Assembly: GCA_002298915.1 (NCBI GenBank)
Contig: DBML01000031.1
Span: 1-64,000 of the forward strand
DNA: 64,000 nucleotides
Direction: 5' to 3'
Source of the DNA: Clostridium sp. UBA699
Lineage (GTDB): Bacteria; Bacillota; Clostridia; Clostridiales; Clostridiaceae
Shown here: positions 1 through 6,184 of the stretch, in pieces
How positions within the stretch are numbered: position 1 is the first letter of the stretch
Layout of the letters: each line of letters begins with the position of its first letter
Notes under the pieces: generated by a model
Databases searched by the model: none
The model's input: only the letters and a program-made list of their open reading frames with translations
What the model was told of the DNA's origin: nothing
Position numbers and translations under genes: made by a program

Positions 1-111
1 GTGAACAGGCCTTACTTCAACGCAGTAAGGAACAAGGAAAAGGCGGAACAGATAGAAGTTGTGGGCGAAGAGCTCAGGAAGATGATGCCTTGGGTAAAGA
101 AGAGAAGGTAG
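1..111 (+). CDS. ilvC: Ketol-acid reductoisomerase, C-terminal fragment
   Basis: The window opens inside this gene and only the last 36 codons are present, ending in TAG. The residues NRPYFNAVRNKEKAEQIE followed by the terminal MMPWVKK match the conserved end of ketol-acid reductoisomerase, which converts acetolactate into dihydroxyisovalerate in valine, leucine and isoleucine synthesis. The next gene is acetolactate synthase 38 bases downstream in the same direction, which supports a branched-chain amino acid operon. The identification rests on the tail only; the NADPH-binding and catalytic regions lie outside the window. Confidence 0.85.
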   Translation: MNRPYFNAVRNKEKAEQIEVVGEELRKMMPWVKKRR

Positions 112-149
112 AATTTGAATTAGATTAGCATAGAAAGCGGGAGGAAATT

Positions 150-1805
150 ATGAACGGTGCACAGATAACATTAGCATGTTTAATAGAACAGGGAGTAGAG
201 ACAGTATTCGGGTATCCTGGAGGAGCAGTTATCCCTCTATATGATGCGCTTTATGACGAGCATCGTTTGAACCATGTAAGGACAGCTCACGAGCAGGGTG
301 CGGTGCACGCTGCAGACGGGTACGCAAGGAGCACAGGGAAGGTCGGGGTTGTGTTCGCAACCTCGGGCCCCGGTGCCACCAACACAGTAACCGGCATAGC
401 TACAGCCTTCATGGATTCCGTTCCGCTGGTTGTCATAACCGGGCAGGTGGGTACACCTCTGTTGGGCAAGGACAGCTTCCAGGAGATAGACATAACGGGA
501 ATAACGCTGTCGGTGACAAAGCACAACTACCTGGTAAGGAACGTCAACCAGCTCGCTGACGTTATAAGGGAAGCCTTCAGGGTAGCCCAGTCCGGAAGAC
601 CGGGACCCGTGCTGATAGACATCCCTAAGAACATCTTCCTCACCGAAGGAGAATATGAGGAGAAGGTGATCACAAGCTTCAAGGACGAGATAAAGAACAG
701 GTACAGCGAAGAGGACCTGGTGACCGCCGCTGAGATGATCGGCAGGAGCAAGAAGCCTGTGATATATGCAGGCGGAGGAGTAAGGATATCGGGAACCTCG
801 AAGGAGCTTGCAGAATTCGCCGAGAAGACGGATATCCCGGTAGTGAGCAGCATGATGGGGCTCGGGAACCTTCCTCACGACCATGAGCTGAACCTCGGAA
901 TGGTGGGGATGCACGGTTTCAGGCATAACAACCTGGCGGTGACAAACTGCGACCTTCTTATAGCGGTGGGCGCAAGGTTCAGCGACAGGGTAGTGAGCAA
1001 GGAAGAGAGCTTCGCGCCGAACGCCAAGATAATACACCTCGACGCGGACGTGACCGAAATAGCAAAGAACATCAGGGTTGACCTGTCCCTGATAGGGGAT
1101 TTCAAGGAACTTCTGCCGCAGCTCACCGGGAAAGTGGACAGGAAAAGCAACGAGGAGTGGAAAGAGCAGATCAGCGCTTGGAAAAAGCCTGAGAATCCTG
1201 ACAGGGAGCTGCTGGATGCAAAGAACATAATGGATGCATTCTGCAGCAAGCTCGGAAGGGACACGGTGGTAGCTACAGACGTTGGGCAGCACCAGATATG
1301 GACGGCACAGTATTGGAAGTTCGATTCTCCGGGCTACCTCGTAACCTCGGGCGGGCTCGGCACGATGGGCTTCGGCCTCGGAGCCGCCATAGGGGCCAAG
1401 CTTGGCAACATGGACAAGAATGTGCTGCTGGTCACCGGGGACGGAAGCTACAGGATGAACAACAACGAGCTGGCAACAGTTGCAAGGTACGACATCCCTC
1501 TAACCATACTGCTTATCAACAACAACGCTCTGGGAATGGTGAGGCAGTGGCAGAAAATGTTCAGCGGAAGGAAGTATTCTGAAACCAACGTGGACGACAA
1601 GCTCGACTACGTGAAGCTTGCAGAAGCCTACGGAATCGAAGGCCATTCGGTGAGCTCCATGGCTGAACTGAGGGAGACGCTCGACAGATGCGAATTCGGC
1701 AAAAAGACGGTCTTCATAGAATGCAAGATAAGCAACGACAACAACGTCTACCCGATAGTGCCTCCGGGAGCGGCAATAAAAGACTGCATAGAAGAGTTCA
1801 AATAG
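150..1805 (+). CDS. ilvB: Acetolactate synthase large subunit
   Basis: This 551-residue thiamine-diphosphate enzyme condenses pyruvate to acetolactate (or pyruvate and 2-oxobutyrate to acetohydroxybutyrate), the first common step of branched-chain amino acid synthesis. The catalytic Glu is visible at residue 48 in AHEQGAVHAADGYAR, the GYPGG loop is at about 21-25, and the ThDP/Mg motif starting GDGS lies near residue 430. The length is normal for the family. GGGAGGAAAT just upstream supports the ATG at 150. It follows the end of ilvC. No small regulatory subunit (IlvN) follows; that gene may lie upstream of the window or elsewhere. Catabolic acetolactate synthase is a less likely alternative given the ilvC linkage. 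Confidence 0.93.
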   Translation: MNGAQITLACLIEQGVETVFGYPGGAVIPLYDALYDEHRLNHVRTAHEQGAVHAADGYARSTGKVGVVFATSGPGATNTVTGIATAFMDSVPLVVITGQVGTPLLGKDSFQEIDITGITLSVTKHNYLVRNVNQLADVIREAFRVAQSGRPGPVLIDIPKNIFLTEGEYEEKVITSFKDEIKNRYSEEDLVTAAEMIGRSKKPVIYAGGGVRISGTSKELAEFAEKTDIPVVSSMMGLGNLPHDHELNLGMVGMHGFRHNNLAVTNCDLLIAVGARFSDRVVSKEESFAPNAKIIHLDADVTEIAKNIRVDLSLIGDFKELLPQLTGKVDRKSNEEWKEQISAWKKPENPDRELLDAKNIMDAFCSKLGRDTVVATDVGQHQIWTAQYWKFDSPGYLVTSGGLGTMGFGLGAAIGAKLGNMDKNVLLVTGDGSYRMNNNELATVARYDIPLTILLINNNALGMVRQWQKMFSGRKYSETNVDDKLDYVKLAEAYGIEGHSVSSMAELRETLDRCEFGKKTVFIECKISNDNNVYPIVPPGAAIKDCIEEFK

Positions 1806-1830
1806 AAATCAATAAAAGGGAGTGTATGAA

Positions 1831-1968
1831 ATGGAAAAGAATAACAAGGAATACCGCAACTACAACCAGTTTCAGTCGGAAGGCGTATACTTCGAGTACC
1901 TCAAGGAGATGAAAAGCGAACAGAAAGACGACTCGTCAGACTACAGCGCATCGTTCATGACCTTCTAG
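1831..1968 (+). CDS. Tandem mini-protein copy 1, SFMTF tail
   Basis: This is a 45-residue protein of unknown function, the first of three similar tandem genes after ilvB. It starts at ATG 1831 behind AAAGGGAG and ends in TAG. It is rich in Glu, Lys, Tyr and Asp, has no signal peptide or membrane segment, and contains a central VYFEYLKEMKSEQ segment, DSSD, and the C-terminal ASFMTF. The same pattern recurs in the next gene with most positions identical, so it is translated in this frame. An overlapping frame from ATG 1826 lacks this conservation. Transcription is probably from the ilv operon, as I see no separate promoter or terminator. No family was recognised. Confidence 0.85.
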   Translation: MEKNNKEYRNYNQFQSEGVYFEYLKEMKSEQKDDSSDYSASFMTF

Positions 1969-2028
1969 AAAACCAAGAATAAATAAAGAATAGCTCAAGA
2001 AAAAACATTGAAAAGGATGGATGTAAAA

Positions 2029-2163
2029 ATGGAAAAGAACAGAGAGTACAAGGAAAACAACATGTTCAAGTCAGGAGACGTATACTTCGAACACCTTAAG
2101 GAAATGAAAAAGGAACAGCTGGAGGACTCATCGGACTTCAACGCATCGTTCATGACGTTCTAA
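2029..2163 (+). CDS. Tandem mini-protein copy 2, SFMTF tail
   Basis: This 44-residue paralogue of the preceding gene starts at ATG 2029 behind AAGGATGG. It shares MEKN at the start, VYFEHLKEMKKEQ in the middle, then DSSD and the identical ending ASFMTF before TAA. Differences from copy 1 are mostly conservative (YFEY/YFEH, SDYS/SDFN), which suggests selection on the protein. It lies 60 bases after copy 1 and 26 before copy 3. It is soluble, strongly charged and probably helical in the middle, with no Cys. Function is unknown; the only clue is linkage to the branched-chain amino acid genes. Confidence 0.85.
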   Translation: MEKNREYKENNMFKSGDVYFEHLKEMKKEQLEDSSDFNASFMTF

Positions 2164-2189
2164 GGTGAAAGCGAAGAGGTGAAAACAGG

Positions 2190-2324
2190 ATGAAAAAATT
2201 CCAGGAAGAAAGCAGAAACCATTTGCAGCAGCAAGGGAACGAATACTATGAATACCTTAAGAAGATGAAGCAGGACCTGGCAGAGGAAGCGGCAGAACAT
2301 TCGCCATCATTCATTACATTCTGA
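2190..2324 (+). CDS. Tandem mini-protein copy 3, SFITF tail
   Basis: This is the third and most divergent 44-residue member of the tandem family. It starts at ATG 2190 behind GAAGAGGTG. It keeps the core YYEYLKKMKQ and the C-terminal SFITF, while the segment between is EEAAEHSP instead of the DSSD-type sequence of copies 1 and 2. The N-terminal third is Gln-rich (HLQQQG). Conservation of the central aromatic-LKxMK block and of the last five residues across all three copies marks these as the likely functional parts. A long hairpin follows 40 bases downstream. No homologous family was recognised. Confidence 0.82.
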   Translation: MKKFQEESRNHLQQQGNEYYEYLKKMKQDLAEEAAEHSPSFITF

Positions 2325-2363
2325 ATATAAAGGGGAAATGCAGATGGGCCTTGGCATTATTAT

Positions 2364-2415
2364 GCGGGACGGTTAACAATTGTTTGGGAATACAAACAAT
2401 TGTTAACCGTCCCGC
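2364..2415. repeat. Perfect 23-bp inverted repeat, GGGACGGTTAAC type
   Basis: Two perfect 23-base arms (2364-2386 and 2393-2415) are separated by the 6-base loop GGAATA. The arm contains GGGACGGTTAACAATTGTTT. Nearly the same arm recurs at 52197-52247. The downstream T run is poor (CTTTAT), so it is a weak candidate for an ordinary terminator and looks more like a dispersed palindromic (REP-like) element. It sits between the mini-protein genes and the HD-domain gene. Confidence 0.85.
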
Positions 2416-2460
2416 TTTATGGTTTAATAGTATTAAGTACGACATTCGAAGGAGGCGGCC

Positions 2461-3084
2461 ATGGACAAAAGAGAGCTTTTCAGTGAAATGGGGGCCCACC
2501 TCATGAACGACGAAAAACCTTCATTATATTTCAGGGACATCCTTGACGATCCTGAGTTCAGGAAATACCCGCTGAACATGCTGCGCAGCATGCGGGAAAC
2601 AGAGCAGCCCTTTGTCCACCATCCTGAGGGCAGCGTATGGAACCACGTCCTGCTGGTGCTGGACGAGGCCGCAAAGCTGAAACACATGAGCAGGTACCCG
2701 GAAGCGTTCATGTGGGCCGCGCTGCTGCACGACATAGGAAAGCCGGCCACGACAGAGAACAGGGGCGGGAAGGTGACCTCCTACAACCACGACAAGGTGG
2801 GCGCAAACTACGCAAAGCACTTCCTTCAGGAGTTCACCGACGACGAGAAGCTGATCGATGCCGTCACCGCCCTTACAAGGTGGCACATGCAGCCCCTTTT
2901 CGTCCTCAAGAACTCCATCTTCGCTGACGTGGGGTCCATGAAGAACGAGGTTGACGCGGAGGAGGTGGCGCTGCTCTCCCTGTGCGACGGGCTGGGAAGG
3001 CTGGATGTCGACCGCGAGCTCGAGGAGGAGAAGATGAAAACCTTCCTTAAGAAATACGGAGAGAAGGAGGCCCAGGGCAGGTGA
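2461..3084 (+). CDS. HD-domain phosphohydrolase
   Basis: This 207-residue protein contains the metal-binding signature of the HD superfamily: His in WNHVLLVLDEA near residue 63, then HDIGKP near 90 and a later DK in the NHDK segment. The sequence resembles the HD domain found in CCA-adding tRNA nucleotidyltransferases, but the nucleotidyltransferase part is absent, so it is a stand-alone phosphohydrolase of unknown substrate. GGAGGCGGCC supports the ATG at 2461. The stop overlaps the start of the DUF368 gene by four bases (GTGA), which implies translational coupling. Confidence 0.8.
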   Translation: MDKRELFSEMGAHLMNDEKPSLYFRDILDDPEFRKYPLNMLRSMRETEQPFVHHPEGSVWNHVLLVLDEAAKLKHMSRYPEAFMWAALLHDIGKPATTENRGGKVTSYNHDKVGANYAKHFLQEFTDDEKLIDAVTALTRWHMQPLFVLKNSIFADVGSMKNEVDAEEVALLSLCDGLGRLDVDRELEEEKMKTFLKKYGEKEAQGR

Positions 3085-3890
3085 ACAGAAACACTTTTGT
3101 TGATATAATCAAAGGCGTTATTGTGGGCGGTTCGATGCTTGTCCCAGGGGTAAGCGGGGCCACCATGGCAATGATACTCGGCATATACGACCACCTGGTC
3201 AAAGCCGTAAGCTCGTTCTTCAGCAACTGGAAGCAGAACGCGGTCCTTCTTGGAACGTTCACTGCAGGAGGGATCATAGGCATACTCTTATTCGCGAAGC
3301 CTCTGCTTTACGCAACGGAGAAATGGAACATGCCCATGATGTACTTCTTCATGGGGGCTGTAGCAGGCAGTGTGCCGATGATATTCGGCAAGGCAGGTGT
3401 TAGGAAATTCAGGCCCATGGACCTTGTCTCCATGCTGCTCGGCGCAGCCATGGTGTGGATGATCGGCTCGCTGCCTGCCGGGCTGTTCGTCACAGATCCA
3501 GGAAGGGGGGCGGTCTATTTCGCTCTGCTCGTGGCGGCGGGCGTAATAGCCGCAGTGGCCCTCGTGCTGCCAGGGATAAGCGTGTCCTACATGCTGCTCG
3601 TGCTGGGAATGTATGAGTCGACCATAAAGGCCATAGGCGATCTCTCGCTGTCATACCTGGTGCCGCTCGGCGGAGGGGTGATCCTCGGCGTTATCCTGAC
3701 AACGAAATTGCTTGAAACCGCCATGGAGAGACACGGGCGGGTTACATACCTGATTATCCTGGGGTTCGTGATCGGATCCATACTGCAGGTTTTCCCCGGC
3801 GTGCCGAAGGGTTTTGAACTTGCCCTTTGCCCGGTGATGTTCCTGATATCCTTCGTAATAATAAGAAAGCTGTCAGCTTTAGAGAACTGA
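3081..3890 (+). CDS. DUF368 membrane protein, polyprenyl-phosphate translocase family
   Basis: This is a 269-residue polytopic membrane protein with about eight hydrophobic segments. The N-terminal GSMLVPGVSGATMAMILG and the later LVLPGISVSYMLLVLGMYE are the paired repeats typical of DUF368. Members (PopT family) have been shown to recycle undecaprenyl phosphate across the cytoplasmic membrane for cell-envelope synthesis; this role is transferred by family membership. Translation starts at GTG 3081 overlapping the end of the HD gene. The coupling to an HD phosphohydrolase suggests a shared lipid-phosphate or nucleotide-phosphate theme, but that is inference. Confidence 0.85.
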   Translation: MNRNTFVDIIKGVIVGGSMLVPGVSGATMAMILGIYDHLVKAVSSFFSNWKQNAVLLGTFTAGGIIGILLFAKPLLYATEKWNMPMMYFFMGAVAGSVPMIFGKAGVRKFRPMDLVSMLLGAAMVWMIGSLPAGLFVTDPGRGAVYFALLVAAGVIAAVALVLPGISVSYMLLVLGMYESTIKAIGDLSLSYLVPLGGGVILGVILTTKLLETAMERHGRVTYLIILGFVIGSILQVFPGVPKGFELALCPVMFLISFVIIRKLSALEN

Positions 3891-3912
3891 CCGCAGAGTG
3901 AGGTGTAATTAA

Positions 3913-4284
3913 ATGAACTGGTTTAAAAGATTCATGGTTGGCAGGTACGGCCCGGACCAGCTTTCAGTGGCCCTGTGCATACTTTCCTTCGTCCTTTCGG
4001 TCATAAGCAACGTAACCGACCTCTCTGCCATAACTGCCCTGAGCGCGGTTGCGCTGGGCATAGCAGTCTACAGAATACTTTCAAGGGACGTTCTGAGGAG
4101 GAGGAGCGAGAACCAGCTTTTCCTGGCCAAATGGAACCCTATAGCGGCCCGGTTCAGGGATCGGAAGACTCACAAGTACTTCAAGTGCCCAAACTGCGGG
4201 CAGCAGCTCAGGGTGCCAAAGAACAAGGGCAGCATGACAATAACTTGTCCAAAATGCGGCACAAGCTTCAAAAGGAAAACTTGA
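3913..4284 (+). CDS. Small membrane protein with C-terminal zinc ribbon
   Basis: This 123-residue protein has two adjacent hydrophobic segments (about residues 17-57) and a basic linker. A C-terminal zinc ribbon follows, formed by CPNCG and CPKCG separated by about 18 residues. Such proteins probably sit in the membrane with the ribbon in the cytoplasm. The exact role is unknown. It follows the DUF368 gene by 22 bases in the same direction and is closed by a terminator, so it is probably the last gene of that operon. GAGGTG lies upstream of ATG 3913. Confidence 0.75.
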   Translation: MNWFKRFMVGRYGPDQLSVALCILSFVLSVISNVTDLSAITALSAVALGIAVYRILSRDVLRRRSENQLFLAKWNPIAARFRDRKTHKYFKCPNCGQQLRVPKNKGSMTITCPKCGTSFKRKT

Positions 4285-4292
4285 AAACAGGG

Positions 4293-4333
4293 GCCTGCCA
4301 AAGTCCATAGACGGAGGCAGGCATTATTTTTTC
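4293..4333 (+). terminator. Intrinsic terminator after zinc-ribbon gene
   Basis: GCCTGCC at 4293-4299 pairs with GGCAGGC at 4316-4322 and is followed by ATTATTTTTTC. It closes the HD-DUF368-zinc-ribbon operon. Confidence 0.75.
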
Positions 4334-4340
4334 TCATGGA

Positions 4341-4389
4341 TTGTAATATCCGTTACATGGTGGTAAAATTGAAGTAACGAATATTACAA
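4341..4389 (+). promoter_or_regulatory. Promoter with palindromic operator for chrB-like/MFS operon
   Basis: A 16-base inverted repeat (TTGTAATATCCGTTAC at 4341-4356 and GTAACGAATATTACAA at 4374-4389, one mismatch) is separated by 17 bases. A promoter can be placed within it: -35 TTGTAA at 4341-4346, a 17-base spacer, and -10 TAAAAT at 4364-4369. One operator arm overlaps the -35 and the other lies at the transcription start, the usual layout for repression. The site is 12 bases before the chrB-like start codon. Autoregulation by that protein is inference. Confidence 0.7.
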
Positions 4390-4400
4390 AGAGGTGCATT

Positions 4401-4949
4401 ATGAACAGGATAAAATGGCTGGTTTTGAACTACAACCTCCCTACTGAGCCGTCACGGCACAGGGTCGCGGTTTGGAGGGCCCTTAAGAAGCTAGGCGCCG
4501 CAAACATTCAGCAGTCCATGTGGATTCTGCCGGACAGCGAAGAAAACCTCTCTGCGCTGAAAAAGATTTCCAGGGACATCGAGGGCAACGGCGGAGAAGC
4601 ACTAATGATGGAGAGCGCATTCCTTGAGGAAGAGCATGAAAAGAGGATCAAGGACGTCTTCAACGGGCTTAGGGCTGAGGAGTACATGGAATTCATAAGC
4701 GAGTGCAGGAAGTACCTGGCGGAGATCGAAAAGGAGATATCGAAAGGGAAGTTCACATACGCTGAGCTGGAAGAAGAGGAGAGCGAGCTTGAAAAGCTAA
4801 GCACCTGGCACAGGAGGATAGAGAAGAGGGACATCTTCCTTTCGGAGGCTGGCAAAGAAGCAAGGGAAATGCTGTCAAAAACACACGAAGCATTCCAGAA
4901 CTACAGCTCGAAGGTCTATGATTCTGAGACCGGGGGTGATAAGCCATGA
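4401..4949 (+). CDS. ChrB N-terminal-domain protein, likely regulator
   Basis: This 182-residue protein begins WLVLNYNLPTEPSRHRVAVW followed by RALKKLGAANIQQSMWILP, which matches the N-terminal domain of ChrB chromate-resistance proteins. The C-terminal half is Glu-rich and helical, and the exported ChrB C-terminal domain is absent. In characterised systems ChrB senses chromate and controls the chrA efflux gene. Here no chrA is present; the gene instead overlaps an MFS transporter by four bases (ATGA). A palindromic operator directly upstream suggests that this protein regulates the pair. The inducer is unknown and chromate should not be assumed. Confidence 0.7.
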   Translation: MNRIKWLVLNYNLPTEPSRHRVAVWRALKKLGAANIQQSMWILPDSEENLSALKKISRDIEGNGGEALMMESAFLEEEHEKRIKDVFNGLRAEEYMEFISECRKYLAEIEKEISKGKFTYAELEEEESELEKLSTWHRRIEKRDIFLSEAGKEAREMLSKTHEAFQNYSSKVYDSETGGDKP

Positions 4950-6124
4950 AGAAAAAGATCCTTGGCATAGAAAGGAACATCTTTTTCGTTGGGCTCACCA
5001 GTTTTCTGACGGACACCACTACGAAGATGGTATACGCAGTAATGCCCATGTTCCTGCTGAGCCTTGGGGCGTCAAAGACAGAGCTTTCGCTCATCGAAGG
5101 AGTGGCTGAAAGCACAGCCTCCCTGCTGAAGGCTGTATCAGGGTGGTGGAGCGACAAGATAGGAAGGAACAAGCCGTTCATGGTGCTGGGCTACGCCTTC
5201 ACGGCGGTGCTTTCTCCGCTGTTTGCATTCGCTGCAACGCCGCTTCAGGTTCTCGCAGTTCGTTTCACGGAAAGGGTTGGAAAGGGGATAAGGACAGCCC
5301 CCAGGGACAGCCTTGTAGCAGGCTCATCACGGGAATGCGACAAGGGGAAGAATTTCGGCTTCCACAAGGCCATGGACAACAGCGGGGCAATTGCCGGACC
5401 GCTCATCGCTTCGGCTATATTGCTGTTTTTCCCGGATGATTTCAGGAAAGTGTTCCTCATCGCGGCAATACCTGGACTCCTCGGGCTTGCAAACGTCATC
5501 CTTTTCGTGAAGGAAGCGAAGAAGAGCAAGGGAGAGCTTCCCGGCAGGATTCATTTCAAAGACTTTTCAAAGGACTTCTACTTATTCCTCGGGATAGTAT
5601 TCATATTCACACTGGGCAATTCCACGGATGCTCTTCTACTTGTGAAGGCGGGAGACGTGGGGGTGAGCGACGCTTTCATCCCAATTATATACCTTGTTTT
5701 CAACGCCGTGTCGGTGCTGTTCTCCGTGCCGGCAGGGATGCTTTCAGACAAAATAGGAAGGGACAGGCTTATTATATTCGGGTACCTGATATACTCGGCA
5801 ATATACTTCGGGTTCGGCGCGGCAGGCAGCCCGTCTGCGATGGCGCTGCTGTTCGCGGCATACGGCATCTACAGCGCTGCAACCGACGGCGTGCAGAAAG
5901 CCCTCGTCTCGGACATCGTGGACAAGGACAAGCTTGGCACCGGGCTCGGCCTGTACAACTGTCTGCTCGGAGTGACACTGCTCCCCGCGAGCGTTATCGC
6001 AGGCCTCCTCTACGACAAAGTAAACAACAGCGCCCCTTTCTTCTACGGCTCGGCCCTCGCGCTTATAGCCTCGGCGCTTATGCTCGTATACTACAGGAGG
6101 AGAAAGGCTGCAGCAATCTGTTGA
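4946..6124 (+). CDS. MFS transporter
   Basis: This 392-residue major-facilitator protein has about twelve hydrophobic segments. The loop 2-3 signature SGWWSDKIGRNKP and its repeat in the second half, PAGMLSDKIGRDR, are visible, as is RVGKGIRTAPRDSLVAGS. That last motif is common in a clostridial and archaeal MFS subgroup of unknown substrate. It is translationally coupled to the ChrB-like gene and shares its operator-bearing promoter. The natural reading is an efflux pump under control of the ChrB-like protein. The substrate cannot be read from the sequence. Confidence 0.85.
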   Translation: MKKKILGIERNIFFVGLTSFLTDTTTKMVYAVMPMFLLSLGASKTELSLIEGVAESTASLLKAVSGWWSDKIGRNKPFMVLGYAFTAVLSPLFAFAATPLQVLAVRFTERVGKGIRTAPRDSLVAGSSRECDKGKNFGFHKAMDNSGAIAGPLIASAILLFFPDDFRKVFLIAAIPGLLGLANVILFVKEAKKSKGELPGRIHFKDFSKDFYLFLGIVFIFTLGNSTDALLLVKAGDVGVSDAFIPIIYLVFNAVSVLFSVPAGMLSDKIGRDRLIIFGYLIYSAIYFGFGAAGSPSAMALLFAAYGIYSAATDGVQKALVSDIVDKDKLGTGLGLYNCLLGVTLLPASVIAGLLYDKVNNSAPFFYGSALALIASALMLVYYRRRKAAAIC

Positions 6125-6147
6125 CATTGTATTTAATAACCTATAAT
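6121..6147 (+). promoter_or_regulatory. Putative promoter for P-type ATPase
   Basis: TTGACA at 6121-6126 and TATAAT at 6142-6147 are perfect consensus hexamers but only 15 bases apart, shorter than the usual 17. The -35 overlaps the MFS stop codon. It would give a leader of about 30 bases before the ATPase start. Confidence 0.5.
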
Positions 6148-6184
6148 ATAGTCTTAGACGATATATGCGAAAGAGGTGTTTTAT

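Noticed and set aside
237..1292. Long minus-strand open frame opposite ilvB
   Set aside because: It lies wholly inside a clear ilvB gene, has no recognisable domain and lacks a ribosome binding site. Strong AGG/ATA codon bias on the coding strand leaves antisense frames open.
1826..1912. Alternative frame starting at ATG 1826 over the first mini-protein gene
   Set aside because: Only the frame from 1831 is repeated as a protein in the next two genes, and it has the better match to the ribosome binding site.
2364..2415. Hairpins at 2364, 30788 and 52197 considered as CRISPR repeats
   Set aside because: They are single long palindromes, not regularly spaced repeats with spacers, and no cas gene is present.
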